Assembly: GCF_019391655.1 (NCBI RefSeq)
Contig: NZ_JAHXPQ010000005.1
Coordinates: 1 to 64,000 of the forward strand
Source of the DNA: Mucilaginibacter rivuli
GTDB taxonomy: Bacteria; Bacteroidota; Bacteroidia; Sphingobacteriales; Sphingobacteriaceae
DNA: 64,000 nucleotides
Direction: 5' to 3'
In this document: in pieces, positions 25,261 to 33,700 of the stretch
How the letters are laid out: every line of letters starts with the position of its first letter
How positions within the stretch are numbered: position 1 is the first letter of the stretch
Notes under the pieces: generated by a model
The model's input: the letters and a program-made list of their open reading frames with translations, nothing else
Told to the model about the DNA's origin: nothing
Databases searched by the model: none
Translations under genes and position numbers: made by a program

Positions 25261-27237
25261 ATGGCAAAAAAACAAGAAGCAGAAAAAGAACTAAAGGCTA
25301 AAGAAGCCGAGTTAGGCGCAATAAGCGCTCTACCTAAAGAGAAAGAGACGATCGAGTCAGAAGCTGATTCGTTATCTATCGAACAGATCAAGTCAACCGC
25401 GATCGCTACAGTAGAACCTGGCGATTTTGATTGGGATGCGGATGAGAAAAAATTTGGTAACTACAGCGACAGCGACCGCGAGGCTTTAGAGAAAATGTAC
25501 GATGTTACATTCAGCTCTATCACCAAAGGCGAGATCATTGAAGGTGTTGTAGTTAACATCAACAACAAAGACGTAGTATTAAACATTGGTTTTAAATCTG
25601 ATGGTTTGGTATCTCTGTCTGAATTCCGTGATACACCGGACCTGAAGGTTGGTGACACAGTTGACGTATTTGTTGAGTCGCAGGAAGATGCTAACGGTCA
25701 GTTGGTATTATCACGCAAACGTGCAAAAACTCAAAAATCATGGGAGCGTATTAACAGTGCTTTAGATAACGATGAGATCATTGAAGGTTTTGTGAAGAGC
25801 AGAACTAAAGGTGGTTTAATTGTAGATATAATGGGCGTTGAAGCCTTTTTACCAGGTTCACAGATCGACATTAAACCTATCAGGGATTATGACGTTTATG
25901 TGGGCAAAACAATGGAGTTCAAAGTTGTTAAAATCAACCACGAGTTTAAAAACGTAGTGGTATCGCACAAAGTGCTGATCGAAGACGATTTGGAAAACCA
26001 AAAAACCGAGATCGTGGCCAAACTTGAAAAAGGCCAGGTATTGGAAGGTACAGTTAAAAACATTACCGACTTCGGTGTATTCATCGATTTGGGTGGTGTT
26101 GACGGCTTACTGCACATTACCGATATATCTTGGGGCCGCATAGAGCATCCGAAAGAAGTATTGGCATTAGATCAGAAGATCAACGTTGTTGTTCTTGATT
26201 TTGATGACGAGAAAAAACGTATCGCTTTAGGCTTAAAACAATTAACTCCACACCCTTGGCAATCGCTTGATGCTGATCTTCAGATCGGATCAAAAGTTAA
26301 GGGCCGCATAGTTACTGTTGCTGATTACGGCGCTTTCTTAGAAATTATCCCGGGTGTTGAAGGTTTGATCCACGTGTCAGAAATGTCATGGTCACAAAAC
26401 CTGCGTAACCCACAAGAATTCTTGAAAGTTGGCGACGAAGTTGAAGCACAAGTATTAACTCTTGATCGCGACGAGCGCAAAATGAGCTTAGGTGTTAAAC
26501 AATTAACTCCTGATCCATGGCAACAAGCTGCTGATCGTTACGCTGTTGGAACAACACACGTAGCTACAGTTAAAAACATGACCAACTTTGGTGTGTTTGT
26601 TGAATTGGAAGATGGTATTGATGGTTTGATCCACATCTCTGATCTTTCATGGTCTAAAAAAATCAATCACCCTAACGAGTTCACTAAAGTTGGTGAAAAA
26701 TTAGACGTAGTTGTTTTAGAACTTGACGTTGAAAACCGCAAATTAAGCTTAGGCCACAAACAATTGGAAGAAAACCCTTGGGATACTTTCGAAACTATCT
26801 TCACTATCGATTCGGTACATGAAGGTACAGTATTGAAAGTAACTGATAAAGGTGCAATTGTTGCTTTACCATATGGTGTTGAAGGTTTCGTACCAACAAA
26901 ACACATGGTTAAAGAAGATGGCAAGAGCTTAAAAGCTGAAGATACCGGCGAGTTCAAAATCATTGAATTTAACAAAGAAAACAAACGTATCGTTATATCA
27001 CACGCACGTATCTGGGAAGAAGCCCGCTCTGAAGCGAGAGTTCAGGAATTTGAAACTCGTAAAAAAGAAGCGAAGACTGCTACCAGCGCCGTGAAAAAAG
27101 TGAAAGATTCGGTTGAAAAATCAACTTTAGGTGATTTAAGCGTGCTTGCTCAATTAAAAGAGCAAATGGAAGGTGCCGAAACTAAGGCAGCAACCAAAAA
27201 AGCAGCAGCTAAAAAAACTGAAGAAGAAGCAAAATAA
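25261..27237 (+). CDS. rpsA: 30S ribosomal protein S1
   Basis: 658 residues with six S1 RNA-binding repeats, whose starts read GEIIEGVVVN, DEIIEGFVKS, GQVLEGTVKN, GSKVKGRIVT, TTHVATVKNM and DSVHEGTVLK. An acidic/Lys-rich N-terminal leader precedes them and a Lys/Ala tail (KKAAAKKTEEEAK) follows. S1 helps mRNA binding on the small subunit. Codon use is strongly biased, as for highly expressed genes. The start ATG 25261 was chosen because the upstream in-frame TTG lies in the promoter. A strong terminator follows. Confidence 0.95.
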   Translation: MAKKQEAEKELKAKEAELGAISALPKEKETIESEADSLSIEQIKSTAIATVEPGDFDWDADEKKFGNYSDSDREALEKMYDVTFSSITKGEIIEGVVVNINNKDVVLNIGFKSDGLVSLSEFRDTPDLKVGDTVDVFVESQEDANGQLVLSRKRAKTQKSWERINSALDNDEIIEGFVKSRTKGGLIVDIMGVEAFLPGSQIDIKPIRDYDVYVGKTMEFKVVKINHEFKNVVVSHKVLIEDDLENQKTEIVAKLEKGQVLEGTVKNITDFGVFIDLGGVDGLLHITDISWGRIEHPKEVLALDQKINVVVLDFDDEKKRIALGLKQLTPHPWQSLDADLQIGSKVKGRIVTVADYGAFLEIIPGVEGLIHVSEMSWSQNLRNPQEFLKVGDEVEAQVLTLDRDERKMSLGVKQLTPDPWQQAADRYAVGTTHVATVKNMTNFGVFVELEDGIDGLIHISDLSWSKKINHPNEFTKVGEKLDVVVLELDVENRKLSLGHKQLEENPWDTFETIFTIDSVHEGTVLKVTDKGAIVALPYGVEGFVPTKHMVKEDGKSLKAEDTGEFKIIEFNKENKRIVISHARIWEEARSEARVQEFETRKKEAKTATSAVKKVKDSVEKSTLGDLSVLAQLKEQMEGAETKAATKKAAAKKTEEEAK

Positions 27238-27260
27238 GCTTTAAATAATTTTCTCTCTTA

Positions 27261-27290
27261 AGCCCCATCGTTACCGATGGGGCTTTTTTT
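27261..27290 (+). terminator. Rho-independent terminator of rpsA
   Basis: AGCCCCATCG pairs with CGATGGGGCT around TTAC, followed by seven T, 23 bases after the rpsA stop. Confidence 0.95.
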
Positions 27291-27304
27291 GTGGTTAAAA
27301 CCGA

Positions 27305-27400
27305 CGTCATTGCGAGGCACGAAGCAATCCTCGATAGATAGGTTAGCGACATCAAACCACTAATACAAAGTTTAGGATTGCTTCGTGCCTCGCAATGACG
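27305..27400. repeat. Hairpin element with perfect 27-bp arms
   Basis: The left arm (27305-27331) begins CGTCATTGCGAGGCACG and is exactly mirrored at 27374-27400 around a 42-base centre. A second copy lies at 28049-28132, a half copy at 38665-38691 and a worn one at 12-98. The family looks like a REP-type, non-autonomous mobile element. Confidence 0.85.
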
Positions 27401-27424
27401 AGATGAGATTTCTTTAAAAAAATA

Positions 27425-27452
27425 TCAATACTCATATCTCAATACACACATC
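27425..27452. repeat. Heptamer tandem array before pyrR
   Basis: Units TCAATAC, TCATATC, TCAATAC again and ACACATC follow in register. It lies just upstream of the pyrR promoter element. Confidence 0.55.
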
Positions 27453-27467
27453 TAAATAAAAAATTCC

Positions 27468-27475
27468 TATTTTTG
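27468..27475 (+). promoter_or_regulatory. -7 promoter element of pyrR
   Basis: TATTTTTG fits TAnnTTTG and lies 17 bases before the ATG, which leaves a leader of only about 12 bases, too short for a PyrR-type attenuator upstream of pyrR. Confidence 0.55.
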
Positions 27476-27492
27476 CCCAAATCCACCCAACG

Positions 27493-28038
27493 ATGCTCAA
27501 CCCAACCTTGCTCGACGGTCAAAAATTTCAAATCACCATACAACGTTTATGCAGGCAGTTAATTGAAAATCACAACGACTTTTCAAACTCCGTTATCATT
27601 GGTATACAGCCGCGTGGCATTTACTTAGCTAAACGCATTGCCGAAGAATTACGTAAGATATTACCCGGAAAAACCATACTGCAGGGCGACCTAGATATTA
27701 CCTTTTACCGTGACGATTTCCGCCGCCGCGAAACACCTTTGGTACCTAACCAAACCCGTATTGATTTTATTGTTGAAGGCAAAAAGGTAATACTGATGGA
27801 TGACGTATTGTGGACAGGCCGCACCATACGGGCTACTATGGATGCTATGATGGCCTTTGGCCGCCCCGAAAAAATGGAACTACTGGTACTGGTTGACAGG
27901 CGGTACTCGCGCCATATACCCGTTACAGCAGATTATGTTGGTATACCGGTTGATTCTATCGCATCGCAAAAAGTTGTGGTAAGCTGGAAAGAAACTGATG
28001 GGGAAGATAAGGTGGTTTTGTTATCAGATGTGAAGTAG
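27493..28038 (+). CDS. pyrR: PyrR-like phosphoribosyltransferase
   Basis: A 181-residue type I phosphoribosyltransferase; the PRPP loop VILMDDVLWTGRTIRA is that of PyrR, a uracil phosphoribosyltransferase that in Gram-positive bacteria also binds pyr mRNA to control attenuation. The early motif GIQPRGIYLAKRIAEEL is also typical. It precedes pyrB, with a hairpin element inserted between. Whether it regulates RNA in Bacteroidota is not shown by the sequence; no attenuator-like leader is visible ahead of it. Confidence 0.92.
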   Translation: MLNPTLLDGQKFQITIQRLCRQLIENHNDFSNSVIIGIQPRGIYLAKRIAEELRKILPGKTILQGDLDITFYRDDFRRRETPLVPNQTRIDFIVEGKKVILMDDVLWTGRTIRATMDAMMAFGRPEKMELLVLVDRRYSRHIPVTADYVGIPVDSIASQKVVVSWKETDGEDKVVLLSDVK

Positions 28039-28048
28039 ATAAAAAAAT

Positions 28049-28132
28049 CGTCATTGCGAGGTACGAAGCAATCCTCGACTGACAGGTTGCCAATATACAT
28101 AGTTTATGATTGCTTCGTACCTCGCAATGACG
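28049..28132. repeat. Second hairpin element, perfect 25-bp arms, between pyrR and pyrB
   Basis: Arms at 28049-28073 (CGTCATTGCGAGGTACG...) and 28108-28132 pair perfectly. Compared with the copy at 27305 both arms differ at the same pair (C-G there, T-A here), and the centres are alignable with a gap. Inserted in the pyrR-pyrB gap, it would form a hairpin in the shared mRNA. Confidence 0.85.
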
Positions 28133-28162
28133 CGTGGAAAACAATATTGAATAAAACAACGC

Positions 28163-29089
28163 ATGGATACTCTCAGTACAAAACATCTTTTAGGAATCAA
28201 AGATCTGAACAAACGCGATATCGAACTCATATTCGAAACCGCCGATACTTTTAAAGATGTACTGAACCGCCCGATAAAAAAGGTCCCATCCCTGCGCGAT
28301 GTAACCATTGCCAATATATTTTTCGAAAACTCAACCCGTACCCGTTTATCGTTCGAACTTGCACAAAAACGCCTTTCGGCAGATACAATAAACTTCGCGG
28401 CATCGTCATCATCAGTAAGCAAAGGCGAAACGCTGATAGATACCGTAAATAACATCCTGGCCATGAAGGTTGATATGGTGGTTATGCGCCACCCATACGC
28501 GGGAGCGGGCATCTTCCTGTCTAAGCACATCAAAGCTCAAATAGTAAACGCAGGCGATGGCGCACATGAGCATCCTACACAGGCTTTGTTAGACTCTTTT
28601 TCTATCCGCGAAAAATATGGGGAAGTAGCCGGCAAAAAAATCGTTATTGTTGGCGATATATTGCACTCGCGTGTGGCCCTGTCCAACATCCTTTGCCTTA
28701 AACAGCTTGGTGCCGAGGTTATGGTTTGCGGGCCTACTACCCTTATCCCAAAATACATCGGCTCATTAGGTGTAAAAGTTGAACATGATTTAAGAAAGGC
28801 GCTTAACTGGTGCGATGTAGCCAACATGCTGCGCATCCAATTAGAGCGTCAGGATATTAAGTACTTTCCATCTCTGCGTGAGTACACCATGCTTTACGGC
28901 TTAAATAAACAAATACTCGATTCACTGGATAAAGAGATCACGGTAATGCACCCCGGCCCTATTAACCGCGGCGTAGAGATAACCAGTGATGTAGCCGACA
29001 GCAAGCAATCCATTATTCTTGACCAGGTGGAGAATGGCGTGGCGATCCGTATGGCGGTATTATATTTACTGGCCGGGCAAACGCAATGA
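28163..29089 (+). CDS. pyrB: Aspartate carbamoyltransferase catalytic subunit
   Basis: Catalyses the first committed step of pyrimidine synthesis, carbamoyl phosphate plus aspartate. The carbamoyl-phosphate motif STRTR (57-61) lies in FFENSTRTRLSFE, followed by HPYAGAG, HEHPTQALLD, the DILHSRVALSN segment and HPGPINRG near the end. 308 residues, the usual length. No pyrI regulatory subunit follows; the next gene starts at an ATGA overlap with its stop. Probably cotranscribed with pyrR through the hairpin element. Confidence 0.97.
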   Translation: MDTLSTKHLLGIKDLNKRDIELIFETADTFKDVLNRPIKKVPSLRDVTIANIFFENSTRTRLSFELAQKRLSADTINFAASSSSVSKGETLIDTVNNILAMKVDMVVMRHPYAGAGIFLSKHIKAQIVNAGDGAHEHPTQALLDSFSIREKYGEVAGKKIVIVGDILHSRVALSNILCLKQLGAEVMVCGPTTLIPKYIGSLGVKVEHDLRKALNWCDVANMLRIQLERQDIKYFPSLREYTMLYGLNKQILDSLDKEITVMHPGPINRGVEITSDVADSKQSIILDQVENGVAIRMAVLYLLAGQTQ

Positions 29090-30492
29090 GGGCTCGCTTA
29101 ATTATCGCTTCACTCGCATTTATAATTATCCCGTTCTTTTCCTTCGCGCAAAGCAAATACAAAGCCGATTCGGTTGCCACCCTGCTCAAAACTTACATTA
29201 ACACCCAAAATAACCCGGCACTTTATACGCTATGCTCTAAAAACTACCGGGCCCAAACACCGGAAAAATCGCTTGCAGACTTTTTCACCAATAAGCTGTT
29301 TCCTTTAGGACAGGTAACCAATGCTGAATTTGTCGAGTTTGATGATGACGAAGCCGTTTATAAACTCACCTTCGAAAAAGCGACTTTACAACTGAACTTT
29401 TATTTAGACGCAGAAAACAAGTTAGACATGCTCAAGTTTGTGCCGTTCAAGCCAAATAAAACAGCACTTGAAGAAACCTCCAATCCACTCCAAACAGTTT
29501 TAGAAAAACGGATAGACTCTGCCATAAGGCATTATATTCAAAAACCTAATACAGTAGGGTTAAGTGTCGGTATCTTCAATAAAGGTAAAATAACTAATTA
29601 CGGTTATGGCGAAACTGCAAAAGGAAATGCTAAACTTCCTGATGCCAATGCCTTATTTGAGATAGGCTCTATCACTAAAACTTTCACTGCCACTTTATTG
29701 GCACATTACGTTTTAACCGGCAAAGTAAAATTAACAGATCCCATTACCAAATATCTGCCCGATTCTGTAGCTTCCAATAAAAACCTGCAACAAATAACCT
29801 TGATGCAGTTAAGCAACCATACTTCGGGGCTGCCATCGCTCCCACCCGATTTTAATAACCAATCAAAGTTTAATGAACTAAACCCCTACGTTAGGTTTGA
29901 TAAACACCTGTTGTTCAACTATCTGAAGGCATGCAGCTTAGTAACAAAACCCGGTGAAGTTTCTTCTTACTCAAACATGGGTGTGGGTTTGCTGGGTTTG
30001 ATATTGGAGAAAGTAAGCGGCAAAAGCTTTGAGCAAATGGTTACCGATATAATATGCAAACCGCTGGGCATGGCAAGCACTGTACAACATATTAGCCCTG
30101 CTCTATCGGACAGATTTGTTTCGGTGTACAATAAAGACGGTATACAAGTTTTACCCTGGGATTTTGATGCTTTAAAAGCATGTGGTTCATTACGCTCAAC
30201 TATAAATGACCTGTTATTATATACAAAGGCTAATATGCAACGCACCGGCCCACTCGCTAAAGAATTTACCCTGACCCACCAGGTCACTTTTGATAAGGAA
30301 GATAAAGTTGGCTTAGGATGGTTCATTATCAAAGTAAAAAGTACGGAATATTATTTTCACAACGGCGGCACAGGTGGCAGCCGGAGCTTTTTGGCTTTTA
30401 ACGTCGATAAAAATGTAGCAGTTGTAATGGTTGCAAACAATTCCATATCAGTCGATGGGCTTGGGGTTTCGCTGTTAAAATTGATTGACTAA
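29086..30492 (+). CDS. Secreted class C beta-lactamase family serine hydrolase
   Basis: 468 residues with signal peptide (about 1-21). A first domain (about 22-120) resembles DUF3887-type NTF2-like modules; the second is a beta-lactamase/DD-peptidase fold with SITK (Ser195, Lys198), the YSN motif in SYSNMGVG and HNGGTGG near the C-terminus. Such proteins act in the periplasm as esterases, D-aminopeptidases or penicillin-binding proteins; true beta-lactamase activity is not implied. Its start overlaps the pyrB stop (ATGA), so it is likely translated from the pyr mRNA, although its function seems unrelated. Confidence 0.88.
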   Translation: MRARLIIASLAFIIIPFFSFAQSKYKADSVATLLKTYINTQNNPALYTLCSKNYRAQTPEKSLADFFTNKLFPLGQVTNAEFVEFDDDEAVYKLTFEKATLQLNFYLDAENKLDMLKFVPFKPNKTALEETSNPLQTVLEKRIDSAIRHYIQKPNTVGLSVGIFNKGKITNYGYGETAKGNAKLPDANALFEIGSITKTFTATLLAHYVLTGKVKLTDPITKYLPDSVASNKNLQQITLMQLSNHTSGLPSLPPDFNNQSKFNELNPYVRFDKHLLFNYLKACSLVTKPGEVSSYSNMGVGLLGLILEKVSGKSFEQMVTDIICKPLGMASTVQHISPALSDRFVSVYNKDGIQVLPWDFDALKACGSLRSTINDLLLYTKANMQRTGPLAKEFTLTHQVTFDKEDKVGLGWFIIKVKSTEYYFHNGGTGGSRSFLAFNVDKNVAVVMVANNSISVDGLGVSLLKLID

Positions 30493-30631
30493 CATTCCAA
30501 AACTTTTCCACACGCATACCATCTCCAAAACGCTTTCGTTAAAATTGCGGTTATCCACAGGTGTTAGTTACTATTGTTAATTACGCCTTTTGGTAAAACG
30601 TATTTTAGCAGCGTTGTTTATTAGCATATCT

Positions 30632-33600
30632 ATGGTCAGAGCAAAACACTACGTCATATCCTTATCCGTACTTTTTATATCATTACAGGCCACGGCGCAG
30701 CAAGATCAGGCTTTTGATTATTACCGCGTTTACCACAGCGCCACCGATCTGATGGACAAAGGAGCCTATGCAGGAGCTATTGAGCAGTTTAGGTTGTTGG
30801 AAAAATCAGCCATCCGCACCGGCAGTCAGCCTGCTTTCGAATCACAACTATCGCTAATAAAAGAAAACGCCCAGTATTACGAAGCCTTTTGCGCTTTGCA
30901 ATTAAATAATGATGATGCCGAAGGTTTACTGCTAAAATTCATAAAAGAGCACCCCGAAAACCCTTTAACCAAACTGGCATTTTTCCAGGTGGGTAAATCA
31001 TACTTTCAGCGCGAAGATTACCCTGCATCATTAGTATGGTTCAACAAAGTTGAAGCAGGCGAGTTGAGCGGCGCTATCAATACCGAATACAAGTTTCGCA
31101 AAGGTTATGCGCTTTTCGCGACGAACGATTATAAAGATGCACAGATCCTTTTTGGAGAAGTAAAGAACAAGGTATCCCCTTTTACCGAAGATGCGACCTA
31201 CTATTTTGCATACATCGCTTATTTGAATAAAGATTACAGCATTGCCCTGCTTAACTTCGAAAAGCTTAAAAACTCCAAGAAATACGAAGCCAGCTATCCG
31301 TACTATATCACAGCGGTATATTTTTTAGATCATCGTTATGATGATGTGATTACTTATGCTATCCCGATATTAAACAGCACCAAACAACTTTACGAAACCG
31401 AGATGCTGCATTTGGTTGCTGCATCGTACTTCGCAAAAAAAGATTATCAAAACGCGGCTAGTTACTATACTCGTTTCCAGGACCTGGACCTTGGTAAAAC
31501 GCAAAACACGCAGGATAGCTACCAGATAGGTTATGCTAATTATAAAATCGCGAATTATCCTAAAGCATCAAAAGAACTGCAAAAACTTATTGATAAAAAA
31601 GATATATACAGTCAGAATGGTAGTTATACCCTTGGCGATGTTTTCTTAAAAACAAACAATAAACAAAGTGCCCGTAGCGCATTTTTGGTTGCTTCAAAAC
31701 TTGATTTTGACCCACAGTTGAAAGAAGACGCTCTTTACGAATACGCCAAGCTATCTTACGAACTCAATTTTAACAGCCAGGCTTTAGATGCTACCCGCCT
31801 ATACCTGAATACTTATCCCCGTTCTGCAAAACTGAACGAGGTTAAAACCCTACTTGCCGAAGAGTTGCTTAACTCGCACAACTATCGCGAAGCAATAGAT
31901 ATATTGGAAGCGTTGCCATCAATGAGCGCGAGTGCCAAAGAGGCTTACCAAAAAGTAACCTATTACCGCGGACTTGAGTTTTATAACGAACGCGCCTTTG
32001 AAAACGCCCAGGGTTTATTTATGCGTTCGCTCAAGTACAATATCGATCCTAAAATTACAGCTTACGCTACTTATTGGATGGCCGAAGCCATGTTCGAGAT
32101 GCGTAAGTATACCGAGTCTATCGCATCATTCGAGAACTTTTTGCAGATCCCTGCAGCCAAAACCCTGCCGGTTTATAACTACGCCAACTATGCACTGGCC
32201 TATGCAGCCTTCAATGGGGAGCAGTATAAAAAGGCTGCCAACTATTTCGAGAAGTTTTTAGATGGCGATGAGAAGGATAAGAACACCGTTAAAGATGCCA
32301 CTATCCGTGTAGCAGATAGCTATTTTGTTCTGAAAAGCTATACAAAAGCGATGGAGTATTACAACCGCATTATTGCCGCGCATGAGCAGGGTGAAGATTA
32401 TGCTTTATTCCAACGTGGTATGATACAGGGTTTACAGGGTGCTTTGGATACCAGGATCAATACCATGAACAGCTTGCTGAGTACTTTTCCTAACTCAAAT
32501 TATGCTGATGATGCCGCTTTTGAGATTGGTTATGCTTACTTCCTTAAATCAGACGGGGAAACATCTAAAACTAAATTGATGGCCTTGATAGATAAATATC
32601 CACGCAGCAGCTACATTCCGCGTGCATTGGTTACCATGGGTTTGATAGATTATAATGCTGATAAGGATGATGTTGCTGTACAATCATTTAAACGTGTAGT
32701 TGCCGAATACCCGTCAACAGACGAAGCCAAACAAGCTTTAAAGCAAATTGAAAAAATATACACCGATAAAGGTGATGCGCAAACATTCATCACTTATGCC
32801 GCAACTACCCCAATTGGTAACTATACCTCGGCTGAGCAGGAAAGTATTATGAATACCGCTGCCAATAACCTGTATTTACGTGGCGATTGGGCCGGTACTG
32901 TTGCGGCAGTTAACGCTTACTTTGATAAATTCCCTAAAGCGATATTTGATAAACAGGGTAAATTTATGCGGGCCCAAAGTTTGGTAGCGCTAAAACGCCC
33001 GGATGAAGCCATCCCGGATTATAACTATATCCTGAACGACTGGACCAGCGCTTATACCGAAAAGTCGCTCATCAGTATGTCGCAGATATACCTGGCTCAG
33101 AAGAAATATAATGAGGCGGTAACCTTCCTTAAACGTTTGGAAGTAAACTCGGAATATGAGGCCGACCGTACCTTCGCGCTCAACAACCTGATGCTGTGCT
33201 ATGCCGAAATGGAAATGCCGGATGATGCCCTGAAATATGTTGAGCTAGTGCGAGAAAACACCAAAACATCCGAAGAGGATAAATTCCGCTCCAGCCTTTT
33301 CGCCGGTAAGGCCTACTTGCTGAAAGCAGATACTACCGCCGGTTTAAAAGAACTGAACGAAGTAGTTAGCGGGACTAAAACCATAGCCGCGGCCGAGGCT
33401 AAATACAATATTGCTAATGTAGAGTACCGCAAACGCAATTATAAAGCATCGCAAAAAACATGTTTTGATCTCATCAATAAACTATCAAGCTATGATTATT
33501 GGGTAGCTAAAACCTATATTTTGTTAGCTGATAATTATGTAGGATTAAAGGATACCTTCCAGGCTAAGGCGACATTGCAAAGCATCATCGACAACTATAA

Positions 33601-33700
33601 AGCCGACGATGATATCCTGCCATCAGCGAAAGCTAAACTGGATGCGCTGAGCCCCGCACCCGAAGTAAAAAAGGACGATAACAAACCAACTAAGCAATAA
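30632..33700 (+). CDS. Large periplasmic TPR-repeat protein
   Basis: About 1022 residues made almost wholly of tetratricopeptide repeats after a signal peptide (to about residue 23, SLQATAQQ). Repeats such as FFQVGKSYFQREDYPASLVW, DATIRVADSYFVLKSYTKAM and AKYNIANVEYRKRNYKASQ run to the end; the last 20 residues are Lys/Pro-rich. Probably a periplasmic scaffold. The start ATG 30632 is preferred to an upstream TTG at 30590 because it gives a normal signal peptide. The stop overlaps the next start (TAATG), so it begins an operon with the barrel protein, SPOR protein, ExbB, ExbD and TonB-like genes. Confidence 0.85.
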   Translation: MVRAKHYVISLSVLFISLQATAQQDQAFDYYRVYHSATDLMDKGAYAGAIEQFRLLEKSAIRTGSQPAFESQLSLIKENAQYYEAFCALQLNNDDAEGLLLKFIKEHPENPLTKLAFFQVGKSYFQREDYPASLVWFNKVEAGELSGAINTEYKFRKGYALFATNDYKDAQILFGEVKNKVSPFTEDATYYFAYIAYLNKDYSIALLNFEKLKNSKKYEASYPYYITAVYFLDHRYDDVITYAIPILNSTKQLYETEMLHLVAASYFAKKDYQNAASYYTRFQDLDLGKTQNTQDSYQIGYANYKIANYPKASKELQKLIDKKDIYSQNGSYTLGDVFLKTNNKQSARSAFLVASKLDFDPQLKEDALYEYAKLSYELNFNSQALDATRLYLNTYPRSAKLNEVKTLLAEELLNSHNYREAIDILEALPSMSASAKEAYQKVTYYRGLEFYNERAFENAQGLFMRSLKYNIDPKITAYATYWMAEAMFEMRKYTESIASFENFLQIPAAKTLPVYNYANYALAYAAFNGEQYKKAANYFEKFLDGDEKDKNTVKDATIRVADSYFVLKSYTKAMEYYNRIIAAHEQGEDYALFQRGMIQGLQGALDTRINTMNSLLSTFPNSNYADDAAFEIGYAYFLKSDGETSKTKLMALIDKYPRSSYIPRALVTMGLIDYNADKDDVAVQSFKRVVAEYPSTDEAKQALKQIEKIYTDKGDAQTFITYAATTPIGNYTSAEQESIMNTAANNLYLRGDWAGTVAAVNAYFDKFPKAIFDKQGKFMRAQSLVALKRPDEAIPDYNYILNDWTSAYTEKSLISMSQIYLAQKKYNEAVTFLKRLEVNSEYEADRTFALNNLMLCYAEMEMPDDALKYVELVRENTKTSEEDKFRSSLFAGKAYLLKADTTAGLKELNEVVSGTKTIAAAEAKYNIANVEYRKRNYKASQKTCFDLINKLSSYDYWVAKTYILLADNYVGLKDTFQAKATLQSIIDNYKADDDILPSAKAKLDALSPAPEVKKDDNKPTKQ

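Noticed and set aside
27305..28132. CRISPR-like repeats.
   Set aside because: Only two long inverted repeats with related centres, not regularly spaced direct repeats with unique spacers.
29086..30492. Antibiotic-resistance beta-lactamase.
   Set aside because: The motifs are shared by many esterases and peptidases; the N-terminal extra domain and context do not support a resistance gene.
30590..30631. TTG start 14 codons upstream for the TPR protein.
   Set aside because: The ATG at 30632 gives a normal signal peptide; the extension would add a second hydrophobic stretch.
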